Shown: positions 24,361 through 32,346 of the stretch, piece after piece | How positions within the stretch are numbered: position 1 is the stretch's first letter | Layout: every line of letters begins with the position of its first letter | Made by a program: the position numbers and the translations under genes | Assembly (NCBI RefSeq): GCF_001870485.1 | Contig: NZ_MDKE01000028.1 | Span: forward strand, 1-32,346 | DNA from: Oceanisphaera psychrotolerans | Lineage (GTDB): Bacteria > Pseudomonadota > Gammaproteobacteria > Enterobacterales > Aeromonadaceae | DNA: 32,346 nt | Reading direction: 5' to 3' | The notes under the pieces: generated by a model | Database searches by the model: none | What the model was told of the DNA's origin: nothing | What the model saw: the letters and a program-made list of their open reading frames with translations, nothing else

Positions 24361-25281
24361 ATGTTTTACGGTGTTGATATCGGTGGCAGCAAGGTAGCCT
24401 TTGCCGTCTTTGATGTGCACGGCGTTGAGCTGGAACGCTCGGTGCACAAGACCCCGCAGACCACTTATGCTGCCTTTATGGCGTTACTGGTTGAACTGGT
24501 GCGCTCGGCCGATACTCGCTGGCAGGTGACCGGCGGCGTTGGTATCGGCTTTCCCGGTGTGCTGGATAGCGAGGGCCTGATGCTGGCGCCCAATGTGCCG
24601 GCCATCCATGGCCATGATCTGAAGGGCGATTTACAACAGCAACTGGGAAGAACCGTCTACGCCGACAATGATGCCAACTGTTTTCTGGTGTCGGAATATC
24701 ACCAGGGGGCGGCGGCCGAGGCCGAGCTGGCGCTGGCTCTGACCCTGGGAACCGGGGTTGGCGGTGCCTTGATGTACCGGGGGCAGCTGGTGAACAGCAA
24801 GCGTGGTGGCAGTGCCGAGTTTGGACACGGGGGGATCAATGCCATGCTGCTCGAGCGTCACCGGGAGCTCCCTCTGTTTCCCTGTGGTTGCGGCCTGCGT
24901 GGTTGTCTGGAGACCTATGTGTCCGGCACCGGACTCAGCCGGCTTTATCGTCATGGCGGCGGAGCACCGTTGTCGGGGCCGGCCATTATCAGTGCCTGGC
25001 AGCAGGGAGAGCGGCTGGCCGCAGACAGCCTGTCGCTCTATCTGGATATTCTGGCGGCGGGGCTCGGCACCCTGATGACACAGCTGGATCCCGATGTGGT
25101 GGTGCTGGGGGGCGGGCTCAGCGAACACCCCTGGCTATACCGGGAGCTTGAACAGCGGTTGCCGGAATTTGTGATGACCAAGGTAACCCCGGCCCCGGTG
25201 CGGGCACCGGTTTTTGGCGGCAGCGGCGGGGTGCGGGGTGCGGCATTATTGGCCAGGCACGCCGCCTTGCCATTTAGCTGA
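24361..25281 (+). CDS. nagK: N-acetyl-D-glucosamine kinase (ROK family)
   Basis: A 306-residue ROK-family kinase (E. coli NagK: 303). The ATP loop is FYGVDIGGSKVAFAVFD at 2-18, and the catalytic aspartate is D104 in ADNDANCFLVSE. GTGVGGALMYRGQLV follows. H156 and the cysteines C175, C177 and C182 in CGCGLRGCLE form the ROK zinc site. It phosphorylates GlcNAc to GlcNAc-6-phosphate, allowing reuse of cell-wall or chitin-derived sugar. GAGG sits 9-12 bases before ATG 24361. It is a single gene, 51 bases before fklB. Fructokinase or glucokinase of the ROK family are alternatives, but the similarity to NagK along the length is better. Confidence 0.88.
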   Translation: MFYGVDIGGSKVAFAVFDVHGVELERSVHKTPQTTYAAFMALLVELVRSADTRWQVTGGVGIGFPGVLDSEGLMLAPNVPAIHGHDLKGDLQQQLGRTVYADNDANCFLVSEYHQGAAAEAELALALTLGTGVGGALMYRGQLVNSKRGGSAEFGHGGINAMLLERHRELPLFPCGCGLRGCLETYVSGTGLSRLYRHGGGAPLSGPAIISAWQQGERLAADSLSLYLDILAAGLGTLMTQLDPDVVVLGGGLSEHPWLYRELEQRLPEFVMTKVTPAPVRAPVFGGSGGVRGAALLARHAALPFS

Positions 25282-25332
25282 CCGCTTTATTTTGTTAGCA
25301 TGACTTTTTTGTACCCAAACGAAGGGAATGTC

Positions 25333-25944
25333 ATGTCGTCATATGAGACAGTAGAACAAAAGGCCAGCTACGGTGTTGGTCGTCAAATCGGTGATCAACT
25401 GGCCCAGCAGTCGTTCGAAGGGCTGGAAGTGTCCGCTGTACAGCAGGGCCTGGCCGACGCCCTGGCCGGCGTGGATTTCGCCGTTTCCCGCGAAGACATC
25501 AATGGTGCCTTTCAGGTCATCACTCAACGCATGCAAGAGCAGCAGGCTGCCCAGTCTTCCCAGGCCAAGGAAGAAGAAGCGGCTTTCTTCGCCGCCAACG
25601 GGGAGCGCGCCGAAGTACAGCAGACCGAGTCTGGTCTGCAGTTTGAAGTGCTGACTCAGGGCGATGGCGCGAAGCCGGCCGCCACCGACACCGTGCGCGT
25701 ACACTACCACGGCACCTTCATCGATGGTTCCGTATTCGACAGCTCCGTGCTGCGTGGCGAGCCCGCTCAGTTCCCGGTGAACGGTGTGATCAAAGGCTGG
25801 GTTGAAGCCCTGCAGCTGATGCCGGTTGGCTCCAAGTGGAAGCTGTATGTGCCCCACGATCTGGCCTACGGTGAACAGGGTGCCGGCTCCATCCCGCCGT
25901 GCTCTACCCTGGTGTTCGAGGTTGAACTGCTCGAAATCGCCTGA
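25333..25944 (+). CDS. fklB: FKBP-type peptidyl-prolyl isomerase, FklB type
   Basis: A 203-residue protein (E. coli FklB: 206). The N-terminal helical dimerisation region (1-95) starts YETVEQKASYGVGRQIGDQLAQ. The C-terminal FKBP domain (about 105-203) contains ESGLQFEVLTQGDGAKPA, VRVHYHGTFIDGSVFDSS, FPVNGVIKGWVEALQLMPVG and YGEQGAGSIPPCSTLVFEVELLEI. It speeds cis-trans isomerisation of proline bonds, in the cytoplasm since there is no signal peptide. ATG 25333 has AAGGGA five bases upstream. The terminator at 25951 follows the stop closely. Confidence 0.95.
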   Translation: MSSYETVEQKASYGVGRQIGDQLAQQSFEGLEVSAVQQGLADALAGVDFAVSREDINGAFQVITQRMQEQQAAQSSQAKEEEAAFFAANGERAEVQQTESGLQFEVLTQGDGAKPAATDTVRVHYHGTFIDGSVFDSSVLRGEPAQFPVNGVIKGWVEALQLMPVGSKWKLYVPHDLAYGEQGAGSIPPCSTLVFEVELLEIA

Positions 25945-25950
25945 TCCTGA

Positions 25951-25976
25951 AAAAACCGGCAATTGCCGGTTTTTTT
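25951..25976. terminator. Terminator of fklB
   Basis: AAAAACCGGC (25951-25960) pairs with GCCGGTTTTT (25965-25974) around AATT, with a T-run to 25976. It begins six bases after the fklB stop. Confidence 0.93.
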
Positions 25977-26005
25977 ATGCCCTTGAAAGAGGGAAAGGTC
26001 TTAGA

Positions 26006-26044
26006 AGCAAGGCGTGAGTGGGTCATTACTGTTCACGCCTTGCT
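26006..26044. repeat. 12-bp perfect inverted repeat upstream of dapB
   Basis: AGCAAGGCGTGA (26006-26017) and TCACGCCTTGCT (26033-26044) are exact reverse complements around a 15-base loop. No T-run follows, so it is not a standard terminator. It lies 87 bases before dapB and could be a dispersed palindromic repeat or part of the dapB leader. Confidence 0.8.
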
Positions 26045-26109
26045 CCTCAGGGTTTTTCGTTTTAAAGCCAGTCCTTATCTGGCAAACTTCCGGTTTACCC
26101 TTGGCTTAG

Positions 26110-26943
<834 letters not shown>

Positions 26944-27355
26944 TTGGTTTATGCGATAATCCCGGCTTTGATTCCATGTTTTTGCTCAAAAAACGGGGCG
27001 TCAAGGTCGGGTTTTTCACAAGTTTGTTTTTTTATGTTGCTGATTTATATGTAATTAATTACGTTTTTTTTATTTTTGTCATCTATTCTTCATATTTTGC
27101 ATCAGTCCCGCGTTTGTGTGATTGAAATCCATTGGTTTTTGTTTTTATTCATCTTTTTCGATTTTTTATTCTACCTTTCACCGTTCTCTGAGCTGTTGAA
27201 AGGTTTTTCACGAAAAAGTTTGTCGAAAACGCCGCTTTTATATAAAATACGCAGAATTTGCCCAGTATTAGCCGGGATGCAGTAGAATTTTTTTGTCTGC
27301 AACTCGGGACAGCCAGGTAAATTGTTGATTTATAAGAATTAACTTGGAGGTTGTC
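26944..27355. promoter_or_regulatory. AT-rich 412-base control region upstream of carAB
   Basis: Strongly A/T-rich, with a 12-bp palindrome GTAATTAATTAC at 27051-27062. A possible promoter is TTGTCG (27220-27225) with TAAAAT (27243-27248), spacing 17, which would give a leader of about 100 bases. E. coli carAB has two promoters controlled by pyrimidines and arginine in a region of similar size; I could not find a convincing ArgR box by eye. Open frames inside, such as 27076-27285, are low-complexity and not supported as genes. Confidence 0.5.
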
Positions 27356-28492
27356 TTGACTCACTCAGCGCTGCTCGTATTGGAAGACGGTTCAGTCTTT
27401 CGCGGTACAGCCATCGGTACCGACGGTTGTTCCGTTGGTGAAGTGGTATTCAATACGTCGATGACGGGATACCAGGAAATCCTCACCGACCCGTCTTATT
27501 CCCGTCAAATCGTTACGCTTACTTATCCTCATATAGGCAATACCGGCACTAATGCTGAAGATGAAGAGTCCGATCAGGTGCATGCCCAAGGGCTAATCAT
27601 CCGCGATCTTCCCCTTATCGCCTCTAACTTCCGCAACCAGCGCTCTCTGTCTGATTACCTCAAAGCCCATAACATAGTGGGTATTGCCGATATCGATACC
27701 CGTAAGTTGACCCGAATCCTGCGTGAAAAAGGCGCACAGGCCGGCTGTATCATCGCTGGTACGGATCTGGACGAGGCGGCGGCCCTGGCCGAAGCCCGTG
27801 CGTTCCCGGGTCTGAAGGGCATGGATCTGGCAAAAGAAGTGACCACCCGCGAAACCTATGCCTGGACCGAAGGCAGCTGGACCCTGGGCGAAGGCCACAG
27901 CCAGCCAGCCGAGGCCGACCAGCCCTATCATGTCGTGGCGTACGATTACGGTGTGAAGCGCAACATTCTGCGCATGCTGGTAGACCGTGGCTGCCGCCTG
28001 ACCGTAGTACCGGCCCAGACCCCGGCCGCCGAGGTGCTGGCACTGAACCCGGACGGTATCTTCCTGTCCAATGGCCCGGGTGACCCCGAGCCCTGCGACT
28101 ACGCCATCGAGGCGATCAAGACCTTCCTGGAAACCGATATTCCGGTGTTCGGCATCTGTCTGGGCCACCAGTTACTGGGCCTGGCCAGCGGCGCCAACAC
28201 CATCAAGATGAAGTTTGGTCATCACGGTGCCAACCATCCGGTAAAAGACCTGGAAAAGGGCGTGGTGATGATCACCAGCCAGAACCACGGTTTTGCGGTG
28301 GACGAGGCGACCCTGCCGGCCAACGTGCGGGTGACTCACAAGTCGCTGTTTGACGGTTCCCTGCAGGGGATTCACCGCACCGACAAGCCGGCGTTCAGCT
28401 TCCAGGGCCACCCCGAGGCGAGCCCGGGTCCGCATGAAGCCGCCGACCTGTTCGACCACTTTATCGATTTGATTAAGCAGTACCGCGCGTAA
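27356..28492 (+). CDS. carA: Carbamoyl-phosphate synthase small (glutaminase) subunit
   Basis: A 378-residue protein, colinear with E. coli Car[51 protein letters not shown]. The class I glutamine amidotransferase domain (about 190-378) has the nucleophile in [13 protein letters not shown] and the histidine/glutamate in [13 protein letters not shown]. It releases ammonia from glutamine for CarB; carbamoyl phosphate feeds arginine and pyrimidine synthesis. The start is TTG at 27356, with GGAGG at 27346-27350 five bases away. No ATG fits, and a UUG start is also used by E. coli carA. A TTG at 27344 is in frame but overlaps the ribosome site. It forms an operon with carB, 16 bases on. Confidence 0.96.
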   Translation: MTHSALLVLEDGSVFRGTAIGTDGCSVGEVVFNTSMTGYQEILTDPSYSRQIVTLTYPHIGNTGTNAEDEESDQVHAQGLIIRDLPLIASNFRNQRSLSDYLKAHNIVGIADIDTRKLTRILREKGAQAGCIIAGTDLDEAAALAEARAFPGLKGMDLAKEVTTRETYAWTEGSWTLGEGHSQPAEADQPYHVVAYDYGVKRNILRMLVDRGCRLTVVPAQTPAAEVLALNPDGIFLSNGPGDPEPCDYAIEAIKTFLETDIPVFGICLGHQLLGLASGANTIKMKFGHHGANHPVKDLEKGVVMITSQNHGFAVDEATLPANVRVTHKSLFDGSLQGIHRTDKPAFSFQGHPEASPGPHEAADLFDHFIDLIKQYRA

Positions 28493-28508
28493 GGAGTAGG
28501 GAAGAGTC

Positions 28509-31500
28509 ATGCCAAAACGTACAGACATACAGAGCATTCTGATCCTGGGCGCTGGCCCCATCGTGATCGGCCAGGCCTGTGAATTCGACTACTCCGGCGC
28601 TCAGGCCTGCAAGGCCCTGCGTGAAGAAGGTTACCGGGTCATTCTGGTGAACTCCAACCCGGCCACCATCATGACCGATCCGGAGATGGCCGATGCCACC
28701 TATATCGAGCCGATCCACTGGGAAGTGGTGCGCCGCATCATCGAAAAAGAGCGTCCCGATGCCATTCTGCCCACCATGGGTGGCCAGACCGCACTGAACT
28801 GTGCCCTGGAGCTGGAAAAGCACGGCGTACTGGCTGAGTTTGGGGTCGAGATGATCGGTGCCACCGCCGATGCCATCGACAAGGCCGAAGATCGCAGCCG
28901 TTTCGACCAGGCAATGAAGAGCATCGGCCTGGCCTGTCCTCGTGCCGGCATCGCCCGCTCCATGGAAGAAGCCTACAAGGTACAGGAAGAAGTGGGCTTT
29001 CCCTGCATCATCCGTCCTTCCTTCACCATGGGCGGCACCGGCGGCGGCATCGCCTACAACCGGGAAGAGTTCGAGGAAATCTGTACCCGTGGTCTGGATC
29101 TGTCGCCGACCAACGAGCTGCTGATCGACGAAAGCCTGATCGGCTGGAAAGAATACGAGATGGAAGTGGTGCGGGATCGTAACGATAACTGCATCATCGT
29201 CTGTGCCATCGAAAACTTCGATGCCATGGGCGTGCACACCGGTGACTCCATTACCGTGGCTCCGGCCCAGACCCTGACCGATAAAGAATACCAGCTGATG
29301 CGTAACGCCTCGCTGGCGGTATTGCGTGAAATCGGCGTGGAAACCGGCGGCTCCAACGTCCAGTTCGGTATCGACCCCAAGACCGGTCGCATGGTGATCA
29401 TCGAGATGAACCCGCGGGTGTCTCGTTCTTCTGCCCTGGCTTCCAAGGCGACCGGTTTCCCCATCGCCAAGGTTGCAGCCAAGCTGGCCGTCGGTTATAC
29501 CCTCGACGAGCTGCAGAATGACATTACCGGCGGCCTGACCCCGGCGTCGTTCGAACCGGCTATCGACTATGTTGTGACCAAGATCCCGCGCTTCAACTTC
29601 GAGAAGTTTGCCGGCGCCAACGATCGTCTGACCACTCAGATGAAGTCGGTGGGCGAAGTCATGGCCATCGGTCGCAACTTCCAGGAATCGCTGCACAAGG
29701 CATTGCGCAGCCTGGAAACCGGCCAGACCGGTTTCGATCCCATGGTCGACCTTAATGATGCCGAGAGCCTGTCCCGCATTCGCCACGAGCTGCAGGAGCC
29801 GGGTGCCGAGCGTATCTGGTATATCGCCGATGCCTTCCGTGCCGGCATGTCCGTTGATGGCGTCTTCAAGCTGACCAACGTGGACCGCTGGTTCCTGGTG
29901 CAGATTGAAGAGCTGGTCAAGCTGGAAGAGCAGGTGAAGGAACTCGGCATGGCCGATCTGACGCCCGAACTGCTGCGTACCCTGAAGCGCAAGGGCTTTG
30001 CCGATGCGCGCCTGAGCAAGCTGCTGGGTGTGGCCGAAGGTGAAGTGCGCAAGCTGCGTCACCGCCACGAGATCTTCCCGGTCTACAAGCGGGTGGATAC
30101 CTGTGCCGCCGAATTCTCCACCGATACCGCCTACATGTACTCTTCTTATGATGAAGAGTGTGAATCGAACCCGTCCGATAAAGACAAGATTATCGTACTG
30201 GGTGGTGGCCCCAACCGTATCGGTCAGGGTATCGAATTCGATTACTGCTGCGTGCACGCCTCGCTGGCGCTGCGGGAAGACGGTTTCGAGACCATCATGG
30301 TCAACTGTAACCCGGAAACCGTGTCCACCGACTACGACACCTCCGACCGTCTCTATTTCGAGCCGGTGACCCTGGAAGACGTGCTGGAAATCGTGCGCAT
30401 CGAACAGCCCAAGGGCGTGATCGTGCAGTACGGCGGTCAGACCCCGCTTAAGCTGGCTCGCGCCCTGGAAGCGGCCGGTGTGCCCATTATCGGCACCAGC
30501 CCGGATGCCATCGACCGCGCCGAAGACCGCGAGCGGTTCCAGCAGGCGGTAGAGCGCCTGGGGCTCAAGCAGCCGCAGAACGCCACCGTGACCGCCATGG
30601 AGCAGGCCGTGTCCCTGGCCGAGAAGATCGGTTACCCGCTGGTGGTGCGTCCGTCTTATGTACTGGGCGGTCGGGCGATGGAAATCGTCTATGACGAACA
30701 GGACCTGCGTCGTTACTTCAACGAAGCGGTGACGGTATCCAACGAATCGCCGGTGTTGCTGGATCGCTTCCTCGACGATGCCACCGAAGTGGATGTCGAC
30801 GCCATCTGTGACGGCAAGGACGTGGTCATCGGCGGTATCATGGAGCACATCGAGCAGGCCGGTGTTCACTCCGGTGACTCCGGTTGCTCGCTGCCGCCCT
30901 ACACCCTGAGCAAGGCCATTCAGGACGAGATGCGCGAGCAGGTGCGCAAGCTGGCCCTGGAGCTGGGCGTGGTCGGTCTGATGAACATTCAGTTCGCGGT
31001 CAAGGGCAACGATATCTATCTTATCGAAGTCAACCCGCGTGCCGCCCGTACCGTTCCGTTCGTGTCCAAGGCCACCGGCATCCCGCTGGCCAAGGTCGCC
31101 GCACGGGTGATGGCCGGCAAGTCACTGGCCGAGCTGGGCGTGACCAAGGAAATCATTCCGCCGTACTACTCGGTCAAGGAAGTGGTGCTGCCGTTCAACA
31201 AGTTCCCCGGTGTCGATCCGCTGCTGGGCCCGGAAATGCGCTCCACCGGTGAGGTGATGGGTGTGGGTGACACCTTCGCCGAAGCCTTCGGCAAGGCTCA
31301 CCTGGGTGCAGGCAAGGCAGTACCGAAAGAGGGCCGCGCCCTGCTGTCGGTACGTCACAGCGACAAGCAGCGCGTGGTTGACCTGGCCGCCAGCCTGCTG
31401 GAAGCCGGTTATCAGCTGGATGCCACCCACGGCACCGCCGTGGTACTGGGCGAAGCCAACATCAACCCGCGGCTGGTGAACAAGGTGCATGAAGGCCGTC

Positions 31501-31736
31501 CTCATATTCTTGACCGTATCAAGAACAACGAGTACAGCTACATCGTCAACACCGCCGAGGGTCGTCAGGCCATCGAAGACTCGCGGCAGTTGCGTCGTGG
31601 TGCCCTGGCACAGAAGGTGTCTTACACCACCACGCTGAACGGTGCCTTCGCCACCGTGATGGCGATGGCGCATGATGCCACCGCGTCGGTGATTTCGGTG
31701 CAGGAAATGCATGCCCGTATCGGCAAGAGCAAATAA
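28509..31736 (+). CDS. carB: Carbamoyl-phosphate synthase large subunit
   Basis: A 1075-residue protein (E. coli CarB: 1073) with two homologous halves. The first ATP-grasp half (1-400) has [30 protein letters not shown] and [15 protein letters not shown]. An oligomerisation region (400-550) follows. The second half (553-930) has [31 protein letters not shown] and [17 protein letters not shown]-terminal allosteric domain (about 940-1075) ends the protein. It makes carbamoyl phosphate from bicarbonate, ammonia and two ATP. AAGGAG lies upstream of ATG 28509, and the gene ends just before a strong terminator. Nothing looks broken. Confidence 0.98.
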   Translation: MPKRTDIQSILILGAGPIVIGQACEFDYSGAQACKALREEGYRVILVNSNPATIMTDPEMADATYIEPIHWEVVRRIIEKERPDAILPTMGGQTALNCALELEKHGVLAEFGVEMIGATADAIDKAEDRSRFDQAMKSIGLACPRAGIARSMEEAYKVQEEVGFPCIIRPSFTMGGTGGGIAYNREEFEEICTRGLDLSPTNELLIDESLIGWKEYEMEVVRDRNDNCIIVCAIENFDAMGVHTGDSITVAPAQTLTDKEYQLMRNASLAVLREIGVETGGSNVQFGIDPKTGRMVIIEMNPRVSRSSALASKATGFPIAKVAAKLAVGYTLDELQNDITGGLTPASFEPAIDYVVTKIPRFNFEKFAGANDRLTTQMKSVGEVMAIGRNFQESLHKALRSLETGQTGFDPMVDLNDAESLSRIRHELQEPGAERIWYIADAFRAGMSVDGVFKLTNVDRWFLVQIEELVKLEEQVKELGMADLTPELLRTLKRKGFADARLSKLLGVAEGEVRKLRHRHEIFPVYKRVDTCAAEFSTDTAYMYSSYDEECESNPSDKDKIIVLGGGPNRIGQGIEFDYCCVHASLALREDGFETIMVNCNPETVSTDYDTSDRLYFEPVTLEDVLEIVRIEQPKGVIVQYGGQTPLKLARALEAAGVPIIGTSPDAIDRAEDRERFQQAVERLGLKQPQNATVTAMEQAVSLAEKIGYPLVVRPSYVLGGRAMEIVYDEQDLRRYFNEAVTVSNESPVLLDRFLDDATEVDVDAICDGKDVVIGGIMEHIEQAGVHSGDSGCSLPPYTLSKAIQDEMREQVRKLALELGVVGLMNIQFAVKGNDIYLIEVNPRAARTVPFVSKATGIPLAKVAARVMAGKSLAELGVTKEIIPPYYSVKEVVLPFNKFPGVDPLLGPEMRSTGEVMGVGDTFAEAFGKAHLGAGKAVPKEGRALLSVRHSDKQRVVDLAASLLEAGYQLDATHGTAVVLGEANINPRLVNKVHEGRPHILDRIKNNEYSYIVNTAEGRQAIEDSRQLRRGALAQKVSYTTTLNGAFATVMAMAHDATASVISVQEMHARIGKSK

Positions 31737-31752
31737 GCATTGCCGTGAGAAT

Positions 31753-31780
31753 AAAAAAGGCGCCGAAAGGCGCCTTTTTT
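31753..31780 (+). terminator. Terminator of carAB
   Basis: GGCGCC (31759-31764) and GGCGCC (31769-31774) pair around a GAAA tetraloop, with six A before and six T after, 16 bases past the carB stop. Confidence 0.95.
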
Positions 31781-31989
31781 ATTGTTCAAATATTATACGG
31801 AAATATTCGCGATAGTGTTTGACGCCACCCCCTTACTCCCGTAGAGTGCACGTCAGCAAGAGTTTCAAGTTAGCGCGGCCTTTGTACATTGTTCGTTCCT
31901 TACGGCACTACAGTCCCAAGCTTCCCTTATTTGATATTTGTTGCATTTTCCGAGCATGAGCTCGTCACTAAAATAAAGGTAAGAATAAA
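31781..31989 (+). promoter_or_regulatory. Long leader of the cold-shock gene
   Basis: About 200 non-coding bases precede the csp ATG, as in cspA-type genes whose 5' leaders control translation by temperature. I see a CGAGC-ATGA-GCTCG hairpin at 31951-31964, just before the A-rich ribosome site (AAGG near 31976). A TTTGACG sequence at 31818-31824 precedes the leader body. I cannot place the promoter with confidence. A single TGTACA occurs at 31883-31888. Confidence 0.5.
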
Positions 31990-32193
31990 ATGGCTAACGG
32001 TACCGTAAAATGGTTCAACGAAGCAAAAGGTTTTGGTTTCATCACTCCGGCTGATGGCAGCAAAGACTTGTTCGCCCACTTCTCCGAAATCGTCGGTAGT
32101 GGCTTTAAAACTCTGGCAGAAGGCCAAGCTGTATCCTACACCGCTACTGAAGGTGCCAAGGGTCCGCAGGCTTCACAGATTCAGGTTCTGTAA
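31990..32193 (+). CDS. Cold-shock domain protein (CspA family)
   Basis: A 67-residue single-domain protein of standard CspA length. It has [20 protein letters not shown] (RNP1: KGFGFI) and LFAHFSEI (RNP2-like), and ends [10 protein letters not shown]. It binds single-stranded RNA or DNA, acting as an RNA chaperone or transcription antiterminator. RNP2 reads LFAHF where CspA usually has VFVHF, as in several marine gammaproteobacterial paralogues. It stands alone, with its own long leader and terminator. Whether it is cold-induced cannot be told from sequence. Confidence 0.95.
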   Translation: MANGTVKWFNEAKGFGFITPADGSKDLFAHFSEIVGSGFKTLAEGQAVSYTATEGAKGPQASQIQVL

Positions 32194-32216
32194 TTACCCT
32201 TCGGTAATTCAAGACC

Positions 32217-32245
32217 AAAAAAACCCGCTTCGGCGGGTTTTTTGT
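32217..32245 (+). terminator. Terminator of the cold-shock gene
   Basis: AAACCCGC (32221-32228) pairs with GCGGGTTT (32233-32240) around a TTCG tetraloop, flanked by A and T runs, 24 bases after the stop. Confidence 0.95.
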
Positions 32246-32305
32246 TTTTGTATCATACGGGAAGCACATCTGCTTATCCGGCACGCCGTGGACCCATATA
32301 TGGAC

Positions 32306-32328
32306 ACCTCGCTTTTCGCAAGTGAGGT
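32306..32328. other. Hairpin near the right edge, possible terminator of the next gene
   Basis: ACCTCGCTT (32306-32314) pairs with AAGTGAGGT (32320-32328), with one G-U pair, around TTCGC. A T-rich stretch follows at 32335-32340. The gene it serves would lie outside the window. Confidence 0.45.
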
Positions 32329-32346
32329 TTCCGTGTTTTTGGCTAT

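Noticed and set aside
27076-27285. A 69-codon frame with a hydrophobic, Phe-rich product before carA
   Set aside because: The composition follows from A/T-rich DNA. There is no ribosome site, and the frame overlaps the likely carA promoter.
26944-27355. An ArgR box upstream of carA
   Set aside because: Segments near 27085-27105 resemble it only weakly (several mismatches to TGAAT-N4-ATTCA), so no site is claimed.
28473-30869. A 798-codon open frame on the minus strand opposite carB
   Set aside because: It is an antisense shadow of carB caused by GC-rich codon structure. The translation is rich in His, Gly and Gln with no family motifs, and carB is intact.
31883-31888. A single TGTACA in the cold-shock leader as another light-regulator box
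   Set aside because: Only one half-site is present with no partner at 12-13 bases, so it is expected by chance.

Overview
The window reads as chromosomal DNA of a gammaproteobacterium. Three Enterobacteria/Vibrio/Aeromonas-like linkages support this: ychJ-purU, dapB-carA-carB, and gapA next to a DUF2989 lipoprotein and a long second GAPDH. The proteins are close to E. coli-type orthologues, intergenic DNA is AT-rich and genes are GC-rich. My guess is Aeromonadales (an Oceanimonas/Zobellella-like marine or brackish organism), but no rRNA or other phylogenetic marker is present to prove it.

Layout. (1) 54-5164: a small catabolic cassette. A LysR regulator diverges from an operon of M20 amidohydrolase, YfcC-family carrier and enolase-superfamily racemase. 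It is bracketed by two diverged copies of the 3' end and terminator of trhP, so it looks inserted behind trhP. (2) 5207-10761: housekeeping block trhP, gapA, a DUF2989 lipoprotein, a 477-residue GAPDH and a YeaC-like protein. (3) 10762-11046: an accessory intergenic region with paired hairpins and a heptamer repeat, ending in a promoter that carries three TGTACA palindromes. (4) 11047-20081: an eleven-gene operon, DUF523-DUF1722, LitR-like MerR regulator, DNA photolyase, NTF2-like, SDR, FAD oxidoreductase, DUF1365, Cfa/UfaM-like methyltransferase, DUF2878, chalcone-isomerase-like and a frameshifted DUF3833 lipoprotein. (5) 20078-25944: yfbR, a DUF1244 gene, purU-ychJ, an OmpA-like porin, a small XRE regulator, nagK and fklB. 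(6) 26131-31736: dapB and carAB. (7) 31990-32346: a cold-shock protein and its terminator.

How the genes work together. The large operon combines UV repair (photolyase), a MerR regulator of the light-responsive LitR/PplR type, and enzymes that remodel unsaturated membrane lipids (methyltransferase, FAD oxidoreductase, DUF1365). It reads as a light or photo-oxidative stress regulon that also contains several proteins of unknown role. The cassette at the left edge is most simply read as uptake, racemisation and hydrolysis of N-acylated amino acids.

I found no rRNA, tRNA, CRISPR array, transposase or integrase. Short 7-bp tandem repeats occur at three separate 3' ends or intergenic sites, one of them inside the trhP reading frame.
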